The notes under the pieces: model-generated
What the model saw: the letters and a program-made list of their open reading frames with translations, nothing else
Told to the model about the DNA's origin: nothing
Database searches by the model: none
Shown: positions 34,801-46,800 of the stretch, in pieces
Layout: each line of letters starts with the position of its first letter
Position numbering within the stretch: position 1 is the first letter of the stretch
Assembly: GCA_034509495.1 (NCBI GenBank)
Contig: CM067522.1
Coordinates: 13,996,668 to 14,060,667, forward strand
Direction: 5' to 3'
Source: Acestrorhynchus altus
Lineage: Eukaryota; Chordata; Actinopteri; Characiformes; Acestrorhynchidae
Length of the DNA stretch: 64,000 bases
Position numbers and translations under genes: made by a program

Positions 34801-35397
34801 TTAAACTATCCAAAATAAACACACTTTTTCATTCTCATTATATTTGAAATCTTATATTTGTTTGTTTATGGTTTTCCTGCTTCCAGCATCAGGTATAAGT
34901 GAGGATTCTCAAAGCCCAACCTCAGGGGAATTTAATGTATGCATAAGTATCAAAGACCCTTGTCTCTCAGACATGAAGGAAGAAGGTTTTAAGGTAACAA
35001 GATACACTGTAACAGGCTTTGATTTTTCTATTGTATGTTTTCAAAATAAAACTGTACCTTCTCATCACATTTTTCAATTTTAAAGGAGAGGATGTTCACA
35101 GAGGAGGACACATCAGCTAGATATTCTCCCAGGACACGGTGCAATTTTTACAACAGAAGGTTTGTAGTCTACCTGCTAGTTCAGTTACTGTGCTTCTTGC
35201 ATGTTACTCTTTTTCAGTGTTTTTTGAATGATCTAAGCTACCTGATGAAGAACTAATTCTTTCCAATTGTCTGTTCTCACGACAGGAAACGTGCTTTGAG
35301 AACAAAGGCCACTGTTAAAGAGAGCACCATAGAGCGCGTTCCATGTATTTTGGATAACACTAGTGGGAGTGATAACACAGACACAGATGGAATATGA
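29885..35397 (+). CDS. card9: CARD9, caspase recruitment domain protein 9
   Basis: CARD9 is the cytoplasmic adaptor that nucleates the BCL10-MALT1 complex downstream of Syk-coupled lectin receptors and drives NF-kB. Twelve coding exons are in phase (565 residues; human 536): 29885-30092, 30178-30315, 31389-31714, 32170-32349, 32443-32589, 32714-32839, 33313-33507, 33628-33663, 33829-33877, 34887-34993, 35086-35159, 35286-35397. The CARD covers about residues 10-105 (PYLRQCKVLNSEDEEQI, VVRRRKVG, LLDILQRTGLKGYVAFLESL). From about residue 115 to 440 it is coiled coil, with KHSLMNAESDSK, AMEQRPSQEMI and KKDSKMYCNRMEEIL matching the family. The C-terminus has RKRALR and ends SGSDNTDTDGI, equivalent to the mammalian GSDNTDTEGS tail. 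That tail and the chain length support CARD9 over CARD11/14, because no PDZ-SH3-GUK part follows. Exon 3 is strikingly GC-rich. Confidence 0.95.
31232..31368. repeat. Inverted (AAT)n/(ATT)n tract, then (GTT)n, before card9 exon 3
   Basis: AAT units run directly into ATT units, switch back to AAT and again to a long ATT run ending in GTT units. The opposite-polarity runs can pair, so a hairpin is possible. It ends 20 bases before the exon 3 acceptor. Confidence 0.9.
31751..31847. repeat. (TG)n and (TA)n microsatellites after card9 exon 3
   Basis: A (TG) run at about 31751-31774 and a (TA) run at about 31793-31847 lie in intron 3. Confidence 0.95.
33988..34115. mobile_element. Tc1-type MITE remnant (family P) in card9 intron 9
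   Basis: ATGGACAAAGGTATTGGGAC, AGACAAGCAATGTGTGTGCA with ATTGCACATATGTGTCAG, and a right end with ACATTTAGACATCTAG mark an internally deleted copy. Confidence 0.5.
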
Positions 35398-36283
35398 CAT
35401 AAGCCATCCAACCAGGGGGGGAAGTGTTACCTTAGCTGAGTAGCTTACATCAAATTGGTTCTTATGGAAAGGGGCCAGGGGCCAAAGGATTTGTATAGTT
35501 TTTGTGTGTGCTTGTATTAGCTTTTGTTCTGTTTTCATCACTAACAGGATTTTCTCACTGGTTGGTTTAATATTATTATTATTTTTTTATTTTATTTATT
35601 TTATTTTTTCTTTCTTTTACATAAATCATACTGTTGGCCAATTTCAACAGCATTCGTAGCCATTATCAAATTTGCAAAAAACGAGTGTCTATCATTTGTG
35701 TAAGTCTAATAGGTCATGAGTGTTACAAAAATACGAACATGTATATTTACTTGTGTTGTACCAAATGTGTTTTTTTCAGACCATGTTCATACTTATTATG
35801 CTAATGAATGACTTTTAATGGTGATGTACTATTTAGCAGGAGTATAACAGCACATGAGTTTGTGTTGAACTATAATGGCATGGGGGTCATAGTTTGTTGC
35901 AGTCAGAGAATACACAATACACATTATTACAATAAATAAATTAAATTAACAAAAATTTTTCATATTCATATATGTCATTTGGGAACCTTAACACATAAGT
36001 CATTTGATTTCCATGGTATACAAGTATTGCCATAGCAGCTGTAGTCTTGTTTGTCCCCTCTGCCTCTCCTAATCTACCACCTTTCTCCCTGTCACTATCA
36101 CATGTAGAGAGAGTAACTCATATGCTCATTATCTGTGTTCATTCTTTATCTGTCAATGTTCTCACCTTTAAATTTGATTGGAATAGGATAGGATATAATC
36201 ATGGCTATATACAGGATAAAAGGATGAAACAGTGGAATATGGGGGGCATAACATTCTGTGGGATTCTGTATTACATATACCAT

Positions 36284-36284
<1 letters not shown>

Positions 36285-36346
<62 letters not shown>
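36285..36346. repeat. (GATA)n microsatellite
   Basis: About 15 GATA units lie upstream of the ccdc180 promoter block. Confidence 0.95.
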
Positions 36347-36514
36347 TTATACTATCTCATAATTATGCTTTCAGTAACTCAGGATCATATTTAATACTCT
36401 CATGTCCCAGGCATTTTACTGAAGTCAGTGATGAGAGCTGCTAGTTGGACCGTTTGATCGGGTTTCGTCACGTGGGCGCTGCTTTGGTTGGACCTATTGT
36501 CCTGCATGCGCCTG

Positions 36515-36528
36515 GTTACCATAACAAC
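36515..36528 (+). promoter_or_regulatory. Candidate RFX X-box (ciliary promoter motif) of ccdc180
   Basis: GTTACCATAACAAC agrees with the X-box consensus GTTGCCATGGCAAC at 11 of 14 positions and keeps both half-sites (GTTACC and AACAAC). It lies in the only CpG-containing, non-repeat block upstream of ccdc180, a gene expected to be expressed in ciliated or flagellated cells. RFX control is inferred. Confidence 0.6.
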
Positions 36529-36550
36529 GCTACGGAAACACTACAGGAGT

Positions 36551-36710
36551 AACGTTTGCCCAAGTCGTCGCGTTATTAATAGAGGTGGGCGAAACCGGGA
36601 ATTTGGGTATCGATCCGATTCCAAGTAGGTAACGTTTGCCCAAGTCGTCGTGTTATTAATAGAGGTGTACGATACCGGGAATGGCAGGGCCAGTATCGCG
36701 GATATCGATA
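36551..36710. repeat. 80-bp tandem duplication at hAT insertion border
   Basis: AACGTTTGCCCAAGTCGTCG with GTTATTAATAGAGGTG and ACCGGGAAT occurs at 36551 and again at 36631, exactly 80 bases later. The repeated unit covers host promoter sequence and the first bases of the transposon end. Confidence 0.85.
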
Positions 36711-37792
36711 CCGATACTTTTTAATATTTAAGCTTCATAAATCCAAAGGATCCAAAAGGATAGAATTTAGCCAAACACTGTACGTGACAACAAAATACTT
36801 TATTATGACAATCAGCATTTTTGTTTAGAAACAATGGAGCAAAAGGAAGAAAAGGAGAAACCACAATACAAAAATAAAATAAAAATTCTCCCTCACTAGA
36901 CATCTTTTCTAGTTCTTTCGTTCTGTTTTTTTCAAATAGAATCGTTCTTAGGAAAAACAATAAAAAATAAGGAATTTTCTTCCTTTCAGTGCATAGTTTT
37001 TTCCTTAAATAAACAGAGTGTAAACAAATATCACTCAACACAACTTAAAATCTCCTGATGTAGAGGGTTGACAAACCACAATAAGACAACAAGATTAACA
37101 CACCAAAACAAACACTGTAAACAGTTTTTATTTTTCAAGTGGAAAAAAAATACAAACAAATAAAATCGAATCGAATAAAATAATACAGAGTGTCTCTGGG
37201 TGGAGGCTCTGGGTCTGTGGGGCAGAGGATGGGTGATGTCTCTCCTCCGTTTTTGCAGCTCCGTGTTTTCTGCTGCGGGGTTTTTCATGTGCTTGTAGAG
37301 GTTTGTTGTGTTTCCACTATATTTAACAGCCCTGCTGCAAACTATACAGCTTCTGTCCTTTCATTTTCCGCAGTAAAATAAAACCGAACGGCGCTTCTCT
37401 TCCTCTCAGACTCTTCAGCTCTCCAACGCTGTCGCTCTCCGTACCGTGACGTTTCGACTCGACGAGACCGCTGATTGGCGGGCCTGGCTGAGTGGGCGGA
37501 CCAAACTGAGCCTACCTGCATGGCTGATTGGCTGGCGCCGGTCAGGCACGTGACGTGAAACAATAAAAGACGAGCGTTGGGAGGCGGTGTCCGCTGCTCC
37601 GTGCTGTGACACAGAGCAGTGCTGCACTTACACACAGAGAAGAGTTTGCTGAATGCGCATGCGCAGGAGTCACTGCGTGCGAGAGAGAGAAAAATCGCTT
37701 CGGTATCGATCTTTGTACACAAGTATTGCTCAATATAAATACCAGCGTTGGTATCAATATTATTGATATTTGGACCGATCCGCCCACCTCTA
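36660..37792 (-). mobile_element. hAT-superfamily remnant with BED zinc finger
   Basis: Inverted ends are TAGAGGTG (36660-36667) and CACCTCTA (37785-37792), flanked by GTTATTAA and GTTATTTC, an eroded 8-base target duplication. The minus strand from about 37390 to 37230 encodes AVRFYFTAENERTEAV and then, after a frame change, CIVCSRAV and KYSGNTTNLYKHM. The C-x2-C and N-L-x2-H arrangement is the BED zinc finger found at the N-terminus of hAT/ZBED transposases. The rest of the transposase is missing. The CpG-rich part 37380-37640 is probably the element's own promoter. Confidence 0.75.
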
Positions 37793-37880
37793 GTTATTTC
37801 ATCATTATTTTGGTGAACCGTCCACTTTTGTGCAGATTATTCCCCAGATAAATTCAGTAACTGCAGGTTAACAAGCACAC

Positions 37881-40800
37881 ATGGCTAAGAGTCGAGCTGT
37901 TCCGAGTGGGAAAGTCTACAGACAGATGTTTGAGGCTCAGGTGAGAGATGTTTGAGGCTCACTGTTTACAATTAAAACTTAACCACTGTATGATACCACA
38001 GAGAACACCACCAGACACCACACCACATGAGTGAGACTGCTGCTCTGTTCCCAGTCAGGGCATCTGTACAGAGTTACACCAACAACAGTCCTCAATAAAG
38101 ACCCCTAACTCTACTCTGACCCTCCTCTGTAATGAGTAACATCAGAGTAAATCACTGTTAACATTACAGTTAATCACTCTATTAAGTTTGGCTACCCCAC
38201 TACAGTGTTACGGTGATAATTTCAGGGGCTTCGCTGTTGTTGATCTTTAGTGTGGCCTACCGGAACTGTGTTTTCACTACTTTTGCCCTCTTAGGCCATC
38301 TTAAACAACACATGCCAGTGTATGATGGTAAATGCTGGACTGTCCCAGTATAAGGTGCTGTGGTCTGAGAAGTCCAGCCCTGGTGCACAGAGCAGTAAGC
38401 AATTATTATGAAAATAGTTAGCTTAGTGATACATATCTTGGCAGACACGTTTACCTATATAGTCTTATTATTTAGAATGGATTGTTTATCATACAAGACA
38501 AGGAACACATAATTTTACACTAAAACAACCCATCATTAGATGTATGTCATTTACTTTGAGTTGTGCATTTATGATATGTGCAGTTTTAGATCTTGAACTA
38601 CCCATTAGGGGTATAGCTTATGCACTTCTGGTGCCAGTCCCAAGCCCGGATAAATGGTGAGGGTTGCATCAGGAAGGGCATCAGGTGTAAAACTTGTGCC
38701 AAAACTATAATGCGGATCATAAATATGATGATCCGCTGTGGCGACCCTTAAAGGGAGCAGCCGAAAGAAGAAGAGGAAGAAGAAGATGAAGAAGTCTAAA
38801 CATTAGAGGAAATCACTCTGTTAACATTAGAGGAAATCAGTCTGTTAACATTAACCTTCTCTGTGGTGGTCCTGCTGGGTCCTGACCATCAAAGAACAGG
38901 GGGAATGAAAGCTAAGAAAGAATGCACAGAAACAGGTTTCTGCGATGACCACTGACTGCCAAAGCCTCTCTAAACAATTGTTTTTCTCCATAGGTTCACT
39001 TATCATTGTCTCTTCATGAAAGCCGGAGGAAACGTGTTACCAATGAAGGTTATTTCAGTGGAGATGACCCTATGAGCTGGGACACAGACAGTGGCCCTGT
39101 CCAACCCACTGGGGCAGATCAGGGGTCTGGACATATGGCTCTAAGGTATCTATAGGAGTAATGTGGTAGATGCTTTACCTGTAGCTGTTGTGAAGACATG
39201 TTGTGAAACACGTGCTCTGATATTTTACATATATATTTGACTGGAACACACTAAATGTCTAAATATTTGTGGACACTAGGGCTGGGTGATATATAACAGA
39301 TATCAACAGAGCAAGATATGGGATGAGGTGATATCCGTTCTATCAAGTTTTAAAGTTTTTACATAATGTGCTGTTCCAATATTGCGGAAAACCTTTCTTC
39401 TGCTCCCTCGTTCTGCTACGCCCCTGCTCTCAGCTCCTCCTCTTCTCAGATTGGAGACTAACAAGATTCAGTATAATTATAAACCTTTAATGAGTTAAAT
39501 GCTCCTGAAAGAGATGGTCTTCAGTCTGTGTTTGAAGACTGTTTGGACCCCTAGGGGTAGTTCTTTCAACTATTTTGGTGCCAGGACAGAAAAGACGCTT
39601 GTCTTCCATGCTACTTGAGGGGTCAAGCTGCGCTGTGCTTGATGCTCGAAGGGAGTTTTTCTACTTTTAGATGCTAGAACCTATTTTTAAAATAAAAAAA
39701 TATATATTATTATCAGTTGACACTCAAGTACTCTGTCACTATTGGAGAAAAAAAAATATCTTTCATGTTTGACAGGAACCAGAAATTTTCAGGAAACAGC
39801 CCTACAAGGAGTGAGAACTGGGTGGATTATGAAGAAATTGAAGGACTGCCTGATAATGTTGGTTAGTGAAGTTAGAAAATAATGTTACTGCACAATTCAC
39901 GCAGCATATATTCCACTGTATTTTATGTGGTCATAATGAAAAAACCTTTATACAAACTATTATTACAGTTCCAGCGACAACAGGCTCGGACATCGTTGAG
40001 CGTCTCATGGAGAAAAAACAAAGGGATCACACAGAAGCAGTTTCTCAGCTCCAAACGAGCCTTTCGACCCTCAGTGCAGTAAACACATTCATTTTTTTGG
40101 AATAGGAGATGATTTATGTGTGGTTACTGTGCCATGAAACCATTGTCCCCACTGAGTGTGTTATATATCATGGATTGGATTTAACAGTTTACTCTCTCCA
40201 TTCTCAGGGTTGTGAGCCTTTACTGAAACAGACTGGAGAATCTTTTCATCTTAGACTGTTGGAATATGATGATGAGATTGAGAAACTGATGCAGAGTACA
40301 AAAAATATTGATGACTGTACCTATGAGGTGAGGGAGCACATCATTGTGGTTCCTTAAGTTTGGCTTATTATTGTAGTGAATTCCTCTTGAATTGTTGACA
40401 GCAGGGAACATCTTTTCATTTTTTCTCAGGAACTACATGAGTTTCGGAACACTGTTAGTCACATGTCTGCAGTGATGAGAAAATGCGTAACAGAGTTAGA
40501 TGAGACCTTCACGAAATATGAGGAGAAACGAGCAAATTTGGTATATAATCTGTGTGGATTATGGATGATGTTTTTATGTCATAAGCAGACATAACGAGGC
40601 CCCATTATATAAATAAAAATGATCTGTTTTCTAGATTTCAGAGTTGCTTAAGGAATTTAGAATGAAACTTGAACACATCAGTTATGTAATGCCCCATGAC
40701 ATTCACCGACAGATTGATAAAGAAGTCAAGGTATGATACACTTTCTATATAAGAGTAATCATGATTCCATTGAGCACTGCATGTTTGTATATTCACTTGT

Positions 40801-43800
40801 ATGCCCTTTTTAACAGATAATAAACCAGGCATTGTTGGCAAATAGACGAGCTATAGCCAAGCTCTGCTTGAATCTGATGGAAAAGTCTCTACAGAAAGAG
40901 GCTCAATACCACCTAAAGTGGGAGATCAAGCTTCAGGACTGGAAGAAAAAAAAAGTTCTGGCTGCTGTTAGCAAGTTCAAGTACGTTCATTTTGAGACTT
41001 GGTTACAGAAAAAGACAGGCAACTTTACTTATTTCTACTCTGTGTGCACATTTATAGACCATACTCCCTCAGTTTCTTTGCATATTTTGTTAGCGTTCTT
41101 TCAACATGATTTTCAATGGTCAGGACACCACAGGACAACTACAGAGCAGGTATTATATGAGTGGTGAGTGTGTGTTGTGCTTGCACGAGTGGATCAGATA
41201 CAGTAGTGTTGCTGGAGTGTTTAAATACTTTGTCCACCCACTGTCCACTCTACAGAAAGCTTATCTGTTTCTGCACAGTTTGTGCTTGTCCTTCATCAGT
41301 GGGCACAGAACACTACACACAGGACACTCCAGCAGCACTGCTGTGTATGATCCACTTGTACCAGTGCAACACACACTAACACACCAGCACCGTGTTATTG
41401 TCACTGCAGTGCTGAGAATAACCCACCACCCACATGATACCTGCTCTGTGGTGGTCCTGTGGGGTCCTGACCATTGAAGTCAAAGTATACAGAGACAAAG
41501 ACAAAGGTTTTTCAGGTTTATTGAAGAGAATCAGATGGACTACAGTCTGTAATTATTAAACTACAAAGAATTACAAGGTTTTTGTCCAACACTGTACTGT
41601 ATGTCCATATGCTTATTGAATGTGAAAATATAGAGTTAAAGGAAACGAAACATTGCTGTTCCTTATTTCTCATTTTCCATTTCTAGAGATTTCATGAACA
41701 GTCCTCAAATTCAAAGGCCGAAAAGTGTACAAGAAACTCTGAGCACCTTGTGGACAACACAAGAAATGTACAGTGAGCAACGCATCAAAATCCTGGAGGA
41801 AATCAGGTTAAACGCTCAAATTCAGTGTACAAATTTTTCATCTGACTGATTCAAAGTGCTTGGTTGGAGTTACATTTAGAGTTACTTTTGAGAGTGTTTT
41901 TTCATTTACAGAACTATGATCTCTCCAAGATTGTCAAAGACATTAGTTTCTGAGTGGTTCTCCTCTTTATCTGCAGTCAATAAGCAGATTGGTAAGAATA
42001 TGGCGTTTACCATCTATACTCATATAAGATTTAATCACAGTTTATTTGAATTTTCATTTATTGGTGTGCTTTTCAGATTGCCTGCACACTGATACTGTGA
42101 AGAAACTGCGAAAATACTATAAGATCACTTGGAAAGAATGTTTGGTTGAAGTTGAACATTTTAAGGTAAGCAACTTAGAATGGTTTACATGAGTCATCTG
42201 TTTATGTAACAATGATACACTGTGGCTTGCAAATGTTTGGGTACCCCTGATCAAATGTGAACAGTTAAGCAAGTTGATGAAATGATCTCCAAAATGCATA
42301 AAGTTAAAGATTCTCTTTGTATTTCAAGCAAAAACAAACATTTTCATCTTTTACAATTTCAAAATAACAAAAAAGGGAAATGGCCTGAAGCAGAACTTTG
42401 GGCACCATGCCTTGTAGCACCTACTTTGTCAAGTATCACACAAATGCTTTTTTGCAGCCAGCCAAGTGTCTTTTAATTCTTGTTTGATGGCTGCAGTTTT
42501 TTGGGACTAGGTTAGACGAGTCTGGGTATTTATAAATCTTTGAATTATGCATCATCTGGCTTTTCCTACTAATGATTGGGAACAAGCCATAGCGTTAAAA
42601 GGTTAATTAAGGTCTGAGATCTCGGTCAAAGTTACAAGTGTTCAAATCTCCTCTGGACATCATTTCAACTTGCTTAACTGTTCACAGTGACAGTAATTTT
42701 GCATGCCACTGTATACATAAACTATTCCCCATGTTTTCACACACAGAATGATATTTCTACCAGTGGATTCTCTTCAAATGAGATACAAGACATTGTCAAT
42801 GCTGAGATGCTACCTTTAACTACCAAGTGCAAGATGCAAACAGAGGAGCATTTGGCAGCAATGAAGGTAAGTTTAGAAGCACACATCAGCAACAAACAAA
42901 CAAAGCACTAATCTATCTATGTGTTGTGTTTACTTGAACTTAAGCCAAGCTAAAGAGGAATCAAAAGTGCCTAACTTAATGGGTTAGATGTCACTCTGAG
43001 TGGTTAATCATAGCTTAATCAGAACTTAATCATAACTTACAGACTTTAACAGACTTTACAATGGTGATAGAAACTAAGGGTTATCTCACAAATGTAGGCC
43101 AAATATGGCCTTTTGGTTTATTACCACAAGTGAACATACACGTCTTCTGAGTTTAATATTCACAGTGGTTAAATAGTGATAAATCTGAATAAAATGCATG
43201 TTCTTTTTGTACTGATTTGCCCCACAACAATGATTTAAATAAATTATCCGTCCCATGCAGCTTGAATATTATAACTCCTGCAGCTTCTGTGTAGGTATTA
43301 ATAGTGCATACAGTAGCTTCCCACACATGGGAGTAAGTCTGGTGATGAAACTCTTGCAATAATGCACACATCTCCACTAAGATAAAAGTGAGACATTGAA
43401 AATGATTTCTAAGTGCCTCCATGACAGTCTGGTATGACACCATTGCTGTCTTTGGCGTCCTTGACTTGGTGTTAAGGGCAGTCTACATATCAGCCTGCAT
43501 ACAACTGCTCAGATTGCTTTCAATCTCTTTTCTGAGGGACAACACAACAGCATGAGTCGGAATGTAAAGCACATTCAACATATGATCTTATATAGTCAAT
43601 CATATAGTCAATAAGACCTATTCTTGCTTGTGTTCCATGTGTAGCAGCGTGTGAAACTTGAGTTCTTTGCATGTCTCACAATGTCAAACCTATTTCTTTG
43701 AGGATGTGTGTAGTTCAGTGAATGAATACAATACTCAACCCTGCATTGGCTGTGTTTTACAGAAAGCCTATGGGAATTTGACCAAGACTGCAGCCCTCTT

Positions 43801-46800
43801 AAGTAAGTCCTTATACAGGTTCATGCTTGGCACCGCTCAGGTCTGGGAGAGGCACACTGCAGGACTGCAGAAGAGAGAGCAGCAGATGCAGGATCATCTC
43901 AATAAAGTTCGCTGCAGATATGATCAAGAAAACCAAGTGAGGCTGCCATAACCTTCTGTGCACTCCTGTGCCACTGTTCATGGCAGTTATTGTTCATTTG
44001 AGTCTGAACTGGTTTGTTTTTCATTTTGCCACTAGAAGAAGGAAGCTCAGGTGGACATGTTATTGGACAAACTTAGACAGGAAAGCACAGAGGAGACCCT
44101 CAAAGCTGCGTTAGAGAAGACCATTGACTTTTTGGAGGAAGTCAAGAAAGGGTAATCAGAAATAGGTCCTTCTGCTTTCTGTGATATGGGGAATGTCTGC
44201 TTCAAGTCAGCAGAGACATAAAAAAATTCCCAACTGACCATCTCACATTTGCATCCAGTAGAACCAGTAGTGTGCAGAATTTTAAGCTTTAAGAGTGAGT
44301 GGCTTTTTTTGTATAAAATGAGTGCTAGATGTATTTAATTCTAGCTGTATTTAAAAATGTAAGAATTGTTCAGGTATTACGCTTTGGTTTAACGTGAGGA
44401 TGCACAAAAACTTGTGCAAAAAAAATATAATAAACACTGAACATTTTTAACATCCCAGCACAATTTTTAATAAAGCACAATTTCACTTAAAATAAATCTT
44501 GACAAAACCCCCCTCTTGACAGTTCAGTAGAACAGTATCTGCAAACTGACATTCTTGGGTCATTCTCTGAGACTTCCACACGGCCAAACATGTTTGCTGC
44601 ATTTGCTGGTTACTCCATGTTGGTTGTGACTTTCCAACTTCTACAGTCTTAACCAGACAAAGCAAGTTATATGAGCCAGTAGTGACATGACAATCCCACC
44701 TGCAGGCACATGACTGAATACGTACACAATTAAGTTTAACATACATATTATTCATACAATAACAATGAAAATGTCATTTTTTATGAGAAAAAGATACCTT
44801 AAGCAGTGACAGTAACTAACAATGTACATCACATATGTAGTTAGTTACACTTATGTAACTTGTCTAAATGTGTAAATATTTTTACTTTATGTCCTGTAGG
44901 TACATCACTTTCCATAAGGATGGAGTCCGTACACTGGATAGTCACCCCCCAATGATTCTGGATGAATTACATGCATACAGCTCAGCGCTGAGCCAATACT
45001 TCAGTGTCAAAGAAGTATACAGGATGGTAGGGATTCTGTCAGCTTGATGGTTGATAAATTTAAAACTAGACAGTGTGTTACAGTACATATAAATATGTCT
45101 ACTGTTGCTATCACATAAAAACCTTGTTTTTCAAAATGTCAGCAGAATGTTTATTTTCAGTGGAAATCAATGTTAAAATATATGATTTTAATTATTATTT
45201 TATATTATTATTGCATGGTATTTATTGTTCAAGTAATTTTGAAACATTCTTTGGTCCATTCATTATTAAGTTATAAATGTATAAAGTATAAATGCATAAT
45301 TTCTGCATTACAGTGACAATATAGTGTATGTATACTTTGAGTCTTATGTAATCTATTATAATGTATTTACATACTCTAGGACCTTGAGGAGCTTCAAAAA
45401 CATTATCCTTCTCTTAAAGTTGGTGAGTCAAAAGGTCCAATTGCCATTTACGTATCTTAGAATCTGGTGAAATATTTTGTTGTGTACTTGAAATCTGACT
45501 GTACACTTTACTCAGACATAAAGAGGATGAAAACATTAGGAAATCCAGGAAGGAAGCATTGCCCAGATGTGTCCCAGAAAGCTCATTCTCAAGCCCATTG
45601 CTCCATTGCTTCAGAACTTACTGAGGTAGATAATTGTGTTCATTTCTTTTCACCTATGGCCTCTTCCTGCCTTTCTCTTTGTCCATCTGGATGAAAATGT
45701 GCATTTTTGTTTTCCAGGAAAACTTTGATTATGTCTCCCAGGAGCCTCAAGTCTCTCAAGCCATTGAAACTTTCACAACTGCAAAGGGAAATGAGTTCAG
45801 TTGCCACAGCACTATGTCATGTGATAGCGAGTTGGATGGGAACCTTGTGGAAGTGGAACGAGCTTTGTTCCCCAAAAATCTCTGCCTTGAATTACAAAAA
45901 TTGTAAGACCACAATGTTTAAGAGCAACAAATTAACATTATCTTTGACTTAATTCACTCCATAAGTCTGCTTTCTGTTCCAGTGTGAAAGAGAGATTCTT
46001 CGGTCTCCTTGAGGAGAGATTTCATACAGTGTTAGATAACACAGTGATCGTAGTTGAAGCCAAAAAGGAGGAACTGAAGTCTGAATTAGATCTACGCATC
46101 TGTCTTCATCAACGTCGTGCCAAGAAGATTGAAGTGGACATTCACAATGTCCGAGCAGGTGTCCTTGTCGCAACACCGAGTAACACCACTGTAACCCTTA
46201 GAAGTTTAGACATTTTTTTATGTTTTTTGCTAAACAAGACAGTAACCTTTCACCAGATTAATACCGTGATGAAATATTTCCTGTTCTTCTCACAGTATAT
46301 ACTAAAAGATATTACACAGCAGTTTCTAAACCTTGGTCCCGGAGGCACATTTACCCTGCACTATTGTGAATTCTCTGTGTTAACACACCCCATACAACTC
46401 AGAAAGTACTTGGTAATGAGCTAATAATTTGAATCAGATGTTTTGGGAACATGGAAATCTCTAAAATGTACAGGGCATGGGTGCTACCACAGGACAAATT
46501 TTCATTTGTTGTTTCTTCCAAAATTGAGGATATTTAAAGAGTTGATCCTGTTTGGTTGGAGTAACTGTCTCTACTGTTTAGTGACAGTTTTCTACTAGAT
46601 TTTGGAGCACTGGTGTGAGGATTTAATTCAGTATCAAAAGCTTTAGAGGTCCAAATCAAAGGGGCTGTCAGAAATGAATTTTAATCATTTCCATTAATTT
46701 AGGGGAAATTGGGCTTAGACAAATTGTCACACATGAATAGGGGGGCCTACGGACATTTGTTTGACTGGGTGTTGCGTACAGGGTTATGTCTGCTGGCATC

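Larger units (their letters stand above)
35398..37880. other. card9 3' UTR, ccdc180 promoter region and transposon insertion
   Basis: The card9 3' side is AT-rich, with AATAAA at 35931-35936. A GATA microsatellite (36285-36346) precedes a CpG-containing promoter-like block (36440-36600) with an E-box CACGTG and an RFX X-box. A hAT-type insertion (36660-37792) follows, then about 90 bases up to the ccdc180 start codon, including two possible acceptors (TTTTGTGCAG ending near 37837 and TAACTGCAG ending near 37866). Confidence 0.5.

Noticed and set aside
37342..37787. Overlapping Arg-rich open frames as a new gene
   Set aside because: They belong to the CpG-rich promoter and broken BED-finger coding part of the hAT remnant.
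43150..43660. Minus-strand open frame of 96 codons in ccdc180 intron 12
   Set aside because: The translation matches no family I recognise, there are no splice or start cues, and the region has repeat-like composition.
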